64,000 nt of DNA from Beta vulgaris subsp. vulgaris (GCF_026745355.1 NC_079208.1:48858800-48922799), one strand, 5' to 3'; positions 1 to 10,066 are shown, counted from the stretch's first letter. Program-made: numbers and translations. The notes: generated by a model not told the origin, from the letters alone.

Positions 1-642
1 TTCCAGAAATATGCCAAAAAAAAAAAATTCCCTGCGTACCGTCCACGTAGGACGGCACGCGAGAAACTGTTTTTTGTTTTATTTTTGCCCACGTAAACCG
101 CTACTCACATTAGTGGTTTATACACATAAACCGCTATCTCAAGTAGCGGTTTATATATATAAATCGCTACCCTGAGTAGCGGTTTACCTGGGCAAAATGT
201 TGCAAACACATATCAAACTCTGGCATATGTAAACCGCTTTTACGAATAGCGGTTTATGTACAAAAAAACCCCGATCAGTAATGCTTCCCCATAACTGGCC
301 AAAATGCCAGAAACATTGAAAACACAGCTCTCCAACCTGCAATTCCAACACCAAACATTAATGAACCGCTACTTGAAGTAGCGGTTTATATCACTCAGCG
401 CCAAGCTATGGACTGTGGGGTTCAGGGACCAGTAGTTGTGACTTGAAGTCGTGGTCAATTAATATTAACCGCTACTTCAAATAGCGGTTTATTTTTACAA
501 TAACCGCTACTTTGAGTAGCGGCTTATAAGGGTAAACCGCTATTCGTAGTAGCGGTTTTACTTAAGTAGAAAAAAGATAATTCTCGCGTGCCGTCCTACG
601 TGGACGGTACGCAGTGAATTTTTTTTGGACATATTTCTGGAA
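1..642. mobile_element. Non-autonomous TIR element filled with hairpins
   Basis: Seen: the two ends are inverted copies about 62 bp long (1-62 and 581-642). Both carry TTCCAGAAATATG at the tip and a GC-rich inner block around CGTCCACGTAGGACGG. The interior has eight short imperfect palindromes built on TAAACCGCTA...TAGCGGTTTA, near 94-120, 127-153, 160-186, 230-256, 363-388, 465-491, 501-526 and 533-560. No coding sequence is visible. The left tip sits exactly at the window edge, so the true end and the target duplication cannot be judged. Superfamily unassigned. Confidence 0.75.
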
Positions 643-864
643 TTAAAACCCACTTTCGCATTATTCAAGGAAAAAGTTCAAAATGATTATATAATTAGTA
701 TTAGGATTTGTTATAATGAATATTTTCATAAAAACAATTTTTTATAACTTTACAAATACATAATTAAAAACATTAATGATTCAGATTGTGCATTTCCAAA
801 TGTGAAAGTCAAATTGTTTCATTTATTTAGAAATGGAGGTTAGTATTAAAAAAGTGAAAGTATT

Positions 865-912
865 GGGTCAGACCGTCTGACCAAATACTTACTGTCAGAC
901 GGGCTGACCCAA
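865..912. repeat. Short imperfect inverted repeat
   Basis: GGGTCAGACCGTCTGACC faces GTCAGACGGGCTGACCC across a short AT-rich loop. It may be the terminal hairpin of an unrecognised element, because a related GTCCGACC...GGTCGGAC hairpin lies at about 1657-1700 beyond the opposed array. Confidence 0.5.
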
Positions 913-1016
913 ATGAAAAAAACGTGGCTTTGAGTGGGGGAAAACACCAACATCTTCATGCCTGCAGCTGCATTTTCGCCATCAATCTCTTCTCTTTCTC
1001 TCTCCCTCCTTCTCTT

Positions 1017-1151
1017 TTCTCTCTTTACAAACTCCGTGTTCTCAACCTTGCTTTTAATAACTTCTCTGGTATTCTCTCTCCTGATTTCCTTCTTCTTGAC
1101 CGTCTTACTTCTTTAAACCTTCAGTTTAACAGCTTTCATGGCGGTATTTCT
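1017..1151 (+). pseudogene. Leucine-rich-repeat gene fragment
   Basis: The plus frame reads two leucine-rich-repeat units, with LRVLNLAFNNFSG followed about one repeat later by LTSLNLQFNSFHGGI. These match the consensus of extracellular LRR repeats in plant receptor kinases. Nothing before or after them continues as an LRR protein: no signal peptide, no kinase, no further repeats. The region then passes into simple repeats. It is read as a stranded exon piece, perhaps captured by a mobile element. Confidence 0.45.
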
Positions 1152-1339
1152 GAGAATCGCAAAATCCAGAAATACACCCACAAAACAGAGAAACAAAGAG
1201 ACCAAATTTATATACTTACTTCTTCATATGAGAAAACACAGCAGACGAAAGATGAAGTAGTTTCAAGGAAGAAAGGAGCGAAAGGACGATTGGATAAGAT
1301 CGTGATGTTGAAGTTGAAGCCCACTAATTTTCTTCATTC

Positions 1340-1645
1340 TTTTCCTATTTTCCATTTTCAGTTGGACTTTGTTTTCTTTTCAGTTGGAGTTTGTTTTCTT
1401 TTCAGTTGGACTTTGTTTTCTTTCAGTTGGACTTTGTTTTCTTTCAGTTGGACTTTATTTTTTTTTTTCAGTTGGACTTTGTTTCGTAATATGTATACCA
1501 ACTGAAACAAATAATGGACCAACTGAAACAAAAAAAGGACCAACTGAAAGAAATAATGGACTAACTGAAAAAAAATGAAGACTACCTGAAAAAAATGAAG
1601 ACTACCTGAAAAAAAATTAAGACTAACTGAAAAAAAATTGGAACC
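1340..1645. repeat. Two head-to-head tandem arrays forming a long hairpin
   Basis: The left arm (about 1355-1490) repeats TTTTCAGTTGGACTTTG about six times. The right arm (about 1498-1640) repeats the complementary theme, CCAACTGAAA with A-rich spacers, about eight times with growing divergence. Together they can fold into an imperfect hairpin of roughly 300 nt. Reading frames across the array on either strand are low-complexity and are not treated as genes. Confidence 0.7.
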
Positions 1646-1656
1646 ACCTGAAAGTC

Positions 1657-1700
1657 GTCCGACCAAAGATTATGGTCGGACTGGACGAGTCCGACACAAT
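1657..1700. repeat. Hairpin at the edge of the opposed array
   Basis: GTCCGACC, a short AT-rich loop, then GGTCGGAC, followed by a further GTCC/GGAC pair. It resembles the inverted repeat at 865-912, so the two may be the ends of one degenerate element spanning about 860-1700. Confidence 0.4.
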
Positions 1701-2110
1701 ACGTTCTCATTAAAAAAACACTTATGAAACTCCAACATTTACACACGTGTCAAGATCCTTTTTATATTTACTAAAAAACAGAGTTCCTCTTTGTAAAGAA
1801 ACAATTAATCTCGACGTACAATGATTGATGTAATGGCCGGGACCAGATATTGAAAATGAATTTGGTCGGAAGATATGGGCTCGAGGAGAACGAGGGTGAT
1901 TCTCAAATGGGAATTCCACCATAAATGATTAGTGGCCGTGATTTCCCTAAATGAGAAAATTTTGACTCTCTCCATACACTTTCTTTTGTTTTTTTTAAAA
2001 AATTCAATGAGTTTTGAGAAAAAAAAAGTAGGATCGAATTTAAATTTTTATTATAGAAGGGAAGGAGAATGAGAATAACGTACGTTTCTAGAAATATTAA
2101 ACTATCCTTA
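1701..2110. other. Intergenic, nothing recognised
   Basis: AT-rich non-coding sequence. The minus-strand reading frame inside it has no recognisable motif or coding character. Confidence 0.5.
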
Positions 2111-2286
2111 ATGATCTTACAGCTCGTCTTGCAAGAGACCGCCTAATTATAACATTATAATTAGGCAGGCCCAAGTCCAAACAATATGAGTAATCAGGCC
2201 ATATTGCAATTTTTTTTTTAAAAAAACAAAACAGCTTGCATTTCTCTTTCCTCTCTCTCCTCTATCTTCACTCTTCATTCTCTTCA

Positions 2287-2581
2287 ATGGTGGAATCTTC
2301 CCGCCAAGGGAAATTCTCCATAGCAGCTCCATCATCACCTTCTCCGATTACGATTATCCGATTACAATGATGTCGAATTTCAACGAGAGAAGCTCCGAAA
2401 TTTGACGACTGCACTGATTCGTCCACCATTGACGTTTCTCTACAACTTCAAAACCTTCCATTAGAAGATTCTCTCTCCAAGTTCTACTCCAATGTTCTAC
2501 CTCACACAATTAACGCTTGTTATGGCGATTTTCCGATCACTTCCTGCCCTAGCCATGGCGAGTTTCAAATTTCAGAGGTTA
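2287..2581 (+). pseudogene. Captured coding fragment, unidentified
   Basis: An ATG at 2287 opens a short frame. After apparent frame changes, a protein-like stretch follows (about 2415-2581) containing STIDVSLQLQNLPLEDSLS and later ACYGDFPITSCPSHGEF. It ends at a plausible splice donor (GAG|GTTAAT). Codon use and composition look exonic and unlike the AT-rich DNA around it. I do not recognise the parent gene. Stops and frame changes show it is not intact. Confidence 0.4.
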
Positions 2582-2810
2582 ATTTTGAATCTTGACTTTT
2601 TATTGCGTGAATTTTTGTGTGTTTACCTCTTTGATTCTATCATTAAATTTTAGATTTGCAGTGTTAATTTAGTGCGTGAATTATCTCTAATTGTTCTTGG
2701 AGTTAAGAACGGCGAACGATGTGAGATTGTATGTACGCATTGATTTTGGAGGCTATATTGATATTCTTGAAGGTCTAAGCTCTGTTTGAACGGCGAACGA
2801 CGAATTATCT

Positions 2811-3046
2811 CTGTTTGAAGTTCTAAGCTCTATTTGAAATTGTTACAGGCATTTAGTACCCACTTTAACTCATTTAGTAACCAGTTTAGGTTTATTTGTG
2901 ACCGACCACTTTAACTCAATTCTCCATCAGTTCAGTGAGAAGTTTCAAATTCAATTACTTACTGCTTTCCTAATTCTTCTATAAGGCTAAACAAGTTCTC
3001 ATTGCAAGATATTGCTCTCCTATTTGAAAGATGCATAATTTTCCCT
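2811..3046. repeat. Direct repeat, copy 1, upstream of the cystatin exon
   Basis: About 235 bp, highly similar to copy 2 (3411-3674). Shared landmarks are TTCTAAGCTCTRTTTGAA, then TCATTTAGTAACCAGTTTAGG and a shared stretch ending near GATGC. Copy 2 has about 27 extra bases near its end. The repeats bracket the captured exon. Confidence 0.75.
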
Positions 3047-3117
3047 GTTATACAATGAAACCTACATTTTGCTAGCCTGTTATAAAAATAGAAGTGGCGT
3101 GTGCATTTGTTTTGCAG

Positions 3118-3297
3118 AATGCTTTGCTCGAATTCCATAGGGTTGTAAATATAAAAGAACGGGTAGTTTCTGGTACTATATACTATATTACTCTTGAGGC
3201 AACTGATGGTGAAAAGAAGAAGGTTTACGAAGCGAAAGTGTGGGTTAAGCCATGGATGAACTTCAAGGAAGTGCAGGATTTCAAGTATGTGGGGTGA
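3118..3297 (+). pseudogene. Phytocystatin last-exon fragment
   Basis: A TTTGCAG acceptor precedes a 59-codon frame to TGA. It reads [19 protein letters not shown], then [19 protein letters not shown] and [14 protein letters not shown]. This is the C-terminal two thirds of a plant cysteine protease inhibitor: first hairpin loop, beta strands and the PW second loop. The conserved QxVxG loop reads RVVSG, so its Gln is replaced by Arg. The N-terminal glycine and the LARFAV helix of real phytocystatins are missing, and no upstream cystatin exon is visible nearby. Its place between direct repeats inside a 9-bp-duplicated TIR element points to transposon capture of a host exon. Confidence 0.85.
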
Positions 3298-3410
3298 TGT
3301 CAACGCTCCGGCAGAGGGCTGCAACATCTAGCTAGGTATACACTTTCATGTTCCTCTAAAAATGAGACTGCCCCTTGACCTGATTCTTGGTCTGTTGTTT
3401 AGAATTTGTT

Positions 3411-3674
3411 CTGTTTGAAGTTCTAAGCTCTGTTTGAAACTGTTACAGGCATGAAGTATCCACTTTAACTCATTTAGTAACCAGTTTAGGTTTATTTGTG
3501 ACCACACTAGCTCAATTCTCCATTCGTTTAGTGAGAAGTTTCAAATTCAATTATTACTTATTGATTTCCTAATTCGTCTATAAGGCTAAACAAGTTCCCA
3601 TTAGAACATACTGCTCTCCTAATGAATTGTCATTTGGGTTCTTGTTATATGAAAGATGCTTAATTTTCTGGCAG
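3411..3674. repeat. Direct repeat, copy 2, downstream of the cystatin exon
   Basis: Partner of 2811-3046. It has an insertion of about 27 bp (around AATGAATTGTCATTTGGG) near its right end. Confidence 0.75.
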
Positions 3675-5831
3675 TTTGTTTCATCAAGTAACTAGTTTAC
3701 TTCCTTATGTGACCAGTTTAAGTTCTTTGGTAGCCAGTTTATTTTTTTGTAAGCATTTTAAATCATTTGGTTTTCACTGTAAATGAATTTGATGTATAAT
3801 TTGATTCCACAGGCACAAAAACAACAATCTCAAATTCCCATCAAGTAAGCAGATGAAGCTAATCAAGCATTTTGCAAGAGATCGAAAAGACACCAAGGCG
3901 TACCCAACACAGCCACTGTAGTTCTGCAAAATCATCTCCCACGAAGCAAAACTCTCATGTGAAGGAATCCGAACCAACAACTAGATCCTCTCCAAGAAAG
4001 TAGTTTGAACAAAAACATTTTGGTTACTAACAATGATGATTAATTAGTTTTGAACAAAAGTAGAACTTTGTGTAATTAGTAAAAGTACAAACAAAACAAT
4101 TACCAATTGTTATTTTGCAAAATTATGATAAGTGATACACAACTTTAGGTTCTAATCACAAGTTATGTTGATCAATAAGTTTTATGTTCTTAAGTGACTG
4201 TTATATGTCAATTAGAGGCCATGATATACCAATTAGTCACTATTTCATGCTGACTTTAGATTTCTTCAAATTAGAGACTACTTTAATCCATTTGATGCTT
4301 GTTCAAATTAGTCACCTATTCATTTAATTTGCTGATTACTTTAATTTAAAAAACACAAAGATGAACATAAGTGACTATTTAAATTCATTTGGTACCTAAT
4401 TTAAGCTAATTGGTGCCCACTTTAATATATCCACTGAATATTTAAGCTGAGAAACTTCAAATGTGAAATGGAAAGAATCAAATGTATTTATTAACATAAT
4501 CACGAACAAATGTCACTCCAATTACATGTGTGAATTCCTAAATGTAAAAAAATAATAAGTGACCAACAATAACCATTGTGTCACCAACATAAATCATCAT
4601 GTGACCACTATAATCATTCAAACGATACAACAATCTAGTATTCTTTAACTTCGTTTCATGCTCAGGTGATGGAGAATCATAAAACTTTTGACGTTGTTTG
4701 TCACGCCCTGGTGAATGAGTGTCATTACGTTGGTGATACTGTCGTGGTGGTGACTACAAAAAAAAAAAAATAGATTTAGAAAAAAAAACAATGCAATGCA
4801 GTACAATGGAACAGAGCAACTCAAAATCAGATGAAAAATTCGAAAATCATAGACGAAAAACAGAGGATTTAACAAAAATATAATTCGAAATTACCTTAGG
4901 ACTATTGATTGCAAGTAATCAAGTTTCACCTTCTCATATCTCTCATCAACAAACGACTAAAAATCAGAGATGGAAAATTACAAGCAAGTTGATGATGATT
5001 CGAAATCAGCAAATAATCACTACTCCACAAAACCACTCCACAAAATTTAATCCAAGATATTTAATTCAAGTGTCCAGAGTATAAGAATCAACAAAACCAC
5101 TCCAAAAGATTCTCAAAAATTAAACAAATCATCATTACAAATACAACATTATGGACAAAATGCAGGATCAAAATCACACATATTTCAACTACTTAAATGA
5201 TCACAATTCCATAAAATCTCCACGAATGAAAGAATTCAACTCGCAAATTAACAATTCCATAAAGAATTCAACTCGCAAATCAAATGTTCATCTAAAAAAA
5301 CTGAAATTAACAAACAAATGTTACTAAAATTGCGTCATTAGGAAGTAACTGAAACTCGATATTCAATAGCTCAAGAAACAGAGATAAGAAAAAAAAACAG
5401 CATCATCATTCAACACATTTGCTCAAATTCACGATAAGAAACAAAAAAAGAGAACAACAAAAATCAGCAAAAATGCAAAAGAAACTCACCGGAGCATCAA
5501 AAAGAAACGCAACAATCTTCTTTTGAAGATGCAATTGGTTGGTTTGGGGATTCGAACACGGGAAAGGTGACCTATGAGATGTTCCATGCCGTCCACCATG
5601 CTTGATTATCAATGGAAGAAAGGAGAGGGAAATACATAGGAGAGAGAAAATGAGAATTAGTGAGTTTTTTTTGTTGCCCTAAACTAATAGCAAATGAGCA
5701 GAGAGAATTAAAAAGACGTTGGGTTAAATGAAAATGGTTGTGGTTGGGCTTCCATATTAGAATTGGGCCTGGGCTGCCTACTTTTAATATTATAATTAGG
5801 CAGCCTAGCCTAATAATTAGTGATGATCTTA

Positions 5832-6680
5832 TGGAATGAAAAAACAAATTACAAAGGAAAACAATTTAATAACCCCTTCTAATTTCAACTTGTTATTCTA
5901 AACAAGTTAAAAATAGCATATGCATCATATACTTCAATCAAAAAATTAAATGGACAAAATATCTTAACTATTTTTTTATTTATAAGAAAAGATGGTATAT
6001 ATGACGTCCATATGAAAAGGTTGAAAAATACTCACTATCTTTAATACTCTTTAATTCAGTATCAACTTATTATGTCTATCCTCTTTGTTCCAAATTCATT
6101 TTAAAAAAATAATATTAAAAGTCATTCAGAATCTTTGTTGGTTTTTTACATTAGCGAATTAATAAATTTAAATTCATCTAACTATTAGTCTGATATATTT
6201 TATGTGATAATAACTATAATTAGAATGTAGTGCATATTAGAACAACAAGTTTTGAAATTAACTTATGCATTGCGTGCATATAAGCCTAGTATTATAAATT
6301 TCAGGGCGATTTGGTTAGCTAGACGTATGTAATACCATACTCTGTAAAGTCAATGTTGACTTACATCCCAAAATATGAGAATGATTACCTAGATAACTTT
6401 CTCCAATATGGATAAGTAGAACTTGAAAAGTCAGTGTTATTGTTATTGGCTTATTGCCAATCAATCTCTTTTAAGCTCCTTTATACATATGTCTTGTGTA
6501 TTCTTAGTATGGATAAGTAGAACTTTTAAAAACTTGTTTATCTTTTTCTATTCCATATGCTTTTCGTTCTGTCCCTAATTCCATTTATTGAGTCATAATT
6601 TTATACAAATATATTAAAAGACCTTCTCATCAAAAGAACGGTGTCACGTGTCACGTGGCACTCTTCTCAAACTTCTAATA
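5832..6680. other. Intergenic, nothing recognised
   Basis: AT-rich non-coding DNA with no gene, RNA gene or clear terminal repeats. Confidence 0.5.
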
Positions 6681-6688
6681 CACATGTT

Positions 6689-7305
6689 TAGGGCTGGCAA
6701 TGATGCGAGTCGAGTTCGAGTTTGACTACACTCGACTCGAACTCGAAAACTCATACTCAAACTCGACTCGACTCGAAAACTCGCGAGTTTCAAATTTTCA
6801 AGCTCGAACTCGAATTCGAAACCTAAACTCGAGCTCGAACTCGAGCTCAAACTCGAACTCGTTTCAAGCTTGAACTCGAACTCGTTTCAAGCTCGAACTC
6901 GAACTCGTTTCAAGCTCGAACTCGAACTCGTTTCATGCTTTTTGGTCATTTTATATAGTTCTATTTTTTATAGAAGAAATTTTTTGCTTTGCTTTTTGGT
7001 CATTTTATACACTGTTTTTTCATTTTTTTTAAAAAAAGAAAAGTACAAGTATTTTTTATAGAAAAAAATAAAGTTAAAATTTCTTAAAAAAATTAAAAGT
7101 ATATATATAAAATTTTATCAAGTATCTCACGAGTTTCTTGAGTCGAGTATTGAGTTGCTCGACTCGACTCGACTCGACTCGACTCGTTAACCTGTCGAGT
7201 CGAGTTCAAGCTGAAGTCAAGCTCACTCGAGTCGAGCTTTGATCGAGCTTTGACCGAGCCGAGTTCGAGTAGCTCGCGAGCTGTCTCAACTCATTGTCAG
7301 CCCTA
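6689..7305. mobile_element. hAT-type MITE rich in CTCGA repeats
   Basis: The 8-bp target duplication CACATGTT is intact at 6681-6688 and 7306-7313. The termini TAGGGCTGGCAATGA and TCATTGTCAGCCCTA form a 15-bp TIR with one mismatch. Both subterminal regions are built from GAGTCGAG / CTCGACTCG words, and an array of a 24-bp unit (GAACTCGAACTCGTTTCAAG plus four bases) lies at about 6850-6940. The AT-rich centre has no transposase. TIR and duplication size fit the hAT superfamily. Confidence 0.9.
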
Positions 7306-7612
7306 CACATGTTTATAATCTCATCTAAAATTTTTTAACAATAATGTGTAGTTACTAGGATTCAAACACAAGACATTTAAAACGAAATATGAGTATTTAA
7401 TCACTAATCCACTATAATTTTGATACTTAATGTTTCAAAGTAAAACATAATAAAGTCTTATAATTAATTATATGTAATTATAAAGACATAGACGAACTTT
7501 TTGATTTTTAACACTTTTATCAAGTAATAACATTCTTTTATCTAATTCCATTGAATTGTTAATTTTATCCCAACTTCTAAGAAGTTTTTTTAAACAACTT
7601 ATCATATCACAA

Positions 7613-8040
7613 CTAGTTATTAGGCCCGGGCTATGCCTCGGGTAAGAAAAAATTTCATTTATTAATATAATACTTTATGATAATAACTATAAATACAACT
7701 TAGCCTAGTGGTTAAGACTGTAGTACATGTACTTGAGGTCTCGGTATCAAACCCTATACTATGCAATTTCTTTAATAACATTAACTAATTACAACACATA
7801 TTTTTAATTTTGTGGAAACATGGATCATTAAGATATGTTAGATGAGATGGTGATTCTTTGAAAATCCTTACGTAAGGTCAAAGGTTCAAGCCCAGACTTC
7901 AGCATATTTATTTTTTAAATAATGACTACTTGACTTTGTTGGTTAACAGACACGTGGCAAAATTCTAGTGCGTGGCAGGAGGAGAGTGCCACGTGGCGCA
8001 TCGACGTTGTTACGCACGCCTTTCAATATATATGTATAGA
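7613..8040 (-). mobile_element. Non-autonomous Helitron, copy 1
   Basis: Read on the minus strand it starts TCTATACATATATATT and ends with a GC-rich hairpin (CCCGAGGCATAGCCCGGG) followed about eight bases later by CTAG. It sits between A and T, as Helitrons do. A second copy lies at 20827-21089. The plus strand also carries a tRNA-like A box (TAGCCTAGTGG, about 7702) and B box (GGTATCAAACC, about 7742), and a further perfect B-box-like GGTTCAAGCCC at about 7882 that copy 2 lacks. Confidence 0.8.
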
Positions 8041-8637
8041 TGTCCATTTTTCAATTTCGCATTAGGCAAAATATAATTGATGAAAAGTTAATAAAATCAA
8101 TTATGAAATTTATGTATAATACTATATTTGATAATTATAATTTATAACAGACTCGAGTCAAAATACTAGTTATATTTGACAATCCGCTTTAACCTAGCCT
8201 TAGGACAAAAATTTAGGCTACAAATTGCTTTTTCCACCTAACTAAAAATGCTATGGAATCTAATTAAAATTCGAAACTTCAAGACATTGCTGTAACATGA
8301 AAAAATAATTTCTAATAATAGAACTTTGAAAAGAATCAGGTGGTTGGATGCAATATTGCTATAGCTAATAATTGTGCAAATTAATAGGTGCACACATTCG
8401 TGGAAAGAAAATGAGAGAAGGAAGAGAGAGTAAATGTCGACACTTGAGGGTGGTTGATATGTAAGAATAATTATGCAGAATACTTCTTCTATATTTGAAG
8501 GACGTATTTGGTAAGAGTAGTAGTGGTGGACTGGTGGTAACTGTTAGAGGTTAGTGTGTAGATGTTAGCTATTAGCCGCCAGCTGTCAAAATAACTAGTC
8601 AAAAATTCAAACAAAACTTTAATATCTCCTCTCCATG
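8041..8637. other. Intergenic, nothing recognised
   Basis: AT-rich, non-coding, no clear repeats. Confidence 0.5.
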
Positions 8638-8714
8638 CATTCTGAAATAAGTGATACACCTCTCTAAAAAAACTCTCACATAAAAGAGAGATGTGTTCGA
8701 CTTATTTCAGAATG
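8638..8714. mobile_element. Tiny foldback MITE hairpin
   Basis: ATTCTGAAATAAGT faces ACTTATTTCAGAAT, with a second paired block (CACCTCTCT / AGAGAGATG) nearer the loop. The result is a hairpin of about 76 nt. The ends resemble a decayed Stowaway-like terminus. Confidence 0.6.
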
Positions 8715-9000
8715 GATGAAGTATATAAATTTTGAAATCCTATTTCATATTCCCTTCACCAAACCCATTAAATACTACCCCAAATGCTACAAATGACAAA
8801 TACTACTTTTACCATTAAAAGTTACTTATATCACTATCTAACCAAATACTCCTATTTTTTTAATTTGTGATTTTACTGAGTCAAAACACTAAAAGCTACC
8901 TTAAAGCTTGCTATGAACAGACCCTAATACTCCATCTATTTCTTTTTATTCTTCCTAATTTAAAATCTTGACATTATTTACAATTAAGATAATCTTCTAA

Positions 9001-9106
9001 GACCCCGTTCTTTTGGACTTATCTTCAGTTCAGTTCAATTCAACTTTCTTCAGCTCAAATCAATTCAGCTCAAAGATTTTATTATTATTCTTATATTTAA
9101 TATTAC

Positions 9107-9173
<67 letters not shown>

Positions 9174-9234
9174 TCAATCCATTTCAGTTTAGTTCGTTTC
9201 ATTTCAGTTTCAAGCAGTCCAAAAGAACGGGACC
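9001..9234. mobile_element. PIF/Harbinger-like MITE with an (ATT)n core
   Basis: TAA target duplication at 8998-9000 and 9235-9237. The ends GACCCCGTTCTTTTGGACT and AGTCCAAAAGAACGGGACC are inverted copies. Next to them are runs of the TTCAG/CAGTT word, and the centre is an ATT microsatellite of about 70 bp (about 9100-9172). It shares ends and the CAGTT theme with 11526-11718 and 20239-20313. Confidence 0.85.
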
Positions 9235-9503
9235 TAAATTTTTTGCAATATGTAAGAAAAAAATATAGTCATTTGGGGGTATTTAATCAAATGCTCAATG
9301 AGTACTTTGTTAATGTACAATCATTATATTTACTAATATGCACTTAAAGATGTTTAAGGTCAAAGAAGTACTACATAGACAAAGGCACCACTATCAAAAC
9401 AAAAAGAACAAACAGAAACGGAGGGTGTACTTGCAACGTTATTTTTTGCTTTAAGAAGTTCTCTATGGCTTGCAACATTATTTTTTTTTGGCAATGAGTA
9501 CGT

Positions 9504-9688
9504 CTTGGGTGTAACATGTTACACCATAATTTATTGTATAATTACATGCATAATGACATATACTCCAACAAGAATGACATGGACTATACAAATAATGAAT
9601 AATTTATTTCTAGTCATTTGAGAACTTTTTAATTACAAAAGAAACGATAGTTTATGAGTTGTTACGCCATAAATTATTGACACCCAAG
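9504..9688. mobile_element. Small TIR element
   Basis: CTTGGGTGTAACATGTTACA at the left is mirrored by a right end finishing CACCCAAG. About 30 bp of inverted similarity includes CATAATTTATTG / CCATAAATTATTG. No coding content. Target duplication not resolved. Confidence 0.7.
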
Positions 9689-10056
9689 AATTTGTGTTTT
9701 GGCAATATATAAGTATAATTTTAATTTTTAAGACAATATCTAAATTATAATTTAAGGGCAGCATGTAACTACCCACAATATTTTTCACGATAAGAAATCA
9801 ATAATGTTGATTGGTCTTCAATTCATGGCAACGAGGGACGCGAGGAGCACGAGATATTTAGATCACGTACCATAAGGGCCACATCAAAGCACACTACGTT
9901 GTTTCGTTCGTTCTTTCTTCTAATATAGTAGTAGTTTACTACTATTTCTTAATTATATATTCATATTGCTATTGGACCATCACCAAGACACCAACCTAAC
10001 TTCTATAGTAAAACTCCCTAATTTATAAGTTATATACATGTTGTAATTTTTAGTAC
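9689..10056. promoter_or_regulatory. Upstream region of the cyclase gene
   Basis: Non-coding DNA between the last MITE and the TATA box. No cis-element is convincing enough to name. The 5-prime region of the cyclase therefore lies directly against mobile DNA. Confidence 0.4.
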
Positions 10057-10066
10057 TATATATAAA
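10057..10066 (+). promoter_or_regulatory. TATA box of the oxidosqualene cyclase gene
   Basis: TATATATAAA sits about 220 bp before the ATG. It would start transcription near 10090-10100, just ahead of a CT-rich leader, giving a 5-prime UTR of about 190 nt. Inferred from position and motif only. Confidence 0.6.

Larger units (their letters stand above)
2120..5822. mobile_element. Pack-MULE-like element with captured host exons
   Basis: The element is flanked by a perfect 9-bp direct repeat, ATGATCTTA (2111-2119 and 5823-5831), the target duplication size of Mutator-like elements. Just inside, GCCTAATTATAA...ATAATTAGGCAGGCCCA on the left faces a similar inverted block on the right (about 5750-5812). 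No transposase is evident. It carries an unidentified coding fragment (about 2287-2581), a phytocystatin exon (3118-3297) and a direct repeat flanking that exon. The remainder, about 3675-5700, is AT-rich and includes a diverged theme of 'agtcac' and 'ccactttaat' words. A related terminus lies at about 20680-20720. Confidence 0.72.

Noticed and set aside
924..1505. 193-codon frame treated as one gene
   Set aside because: Only 1017-1151 resembles protein (LRR). The rest runs through non-coding DNA and the opposed tandem array.
1340..1645. CRISPR-like array
   Set aside because: Units are contiguous and imperfect with no unique spacers, and this is a plant nuclear genome.
1358..1666. Minus-strand frame rich in Phe and Lys
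   Set aside because: Produced by the CAGTTGGACTTTG array, low complexity.
5406..5847. Two minus-strand frames at the right end of the Pack-MULE
   Set aside because: No recognisable motif. A real gene here could not be supported from sequence alone.
7700..7755. A functional tRNA gene
   Set aside because: A- and B-box words are present but no cloverleaf or acceptor stem can be drawn. Read as a SINE-type promoter in a Helitron.
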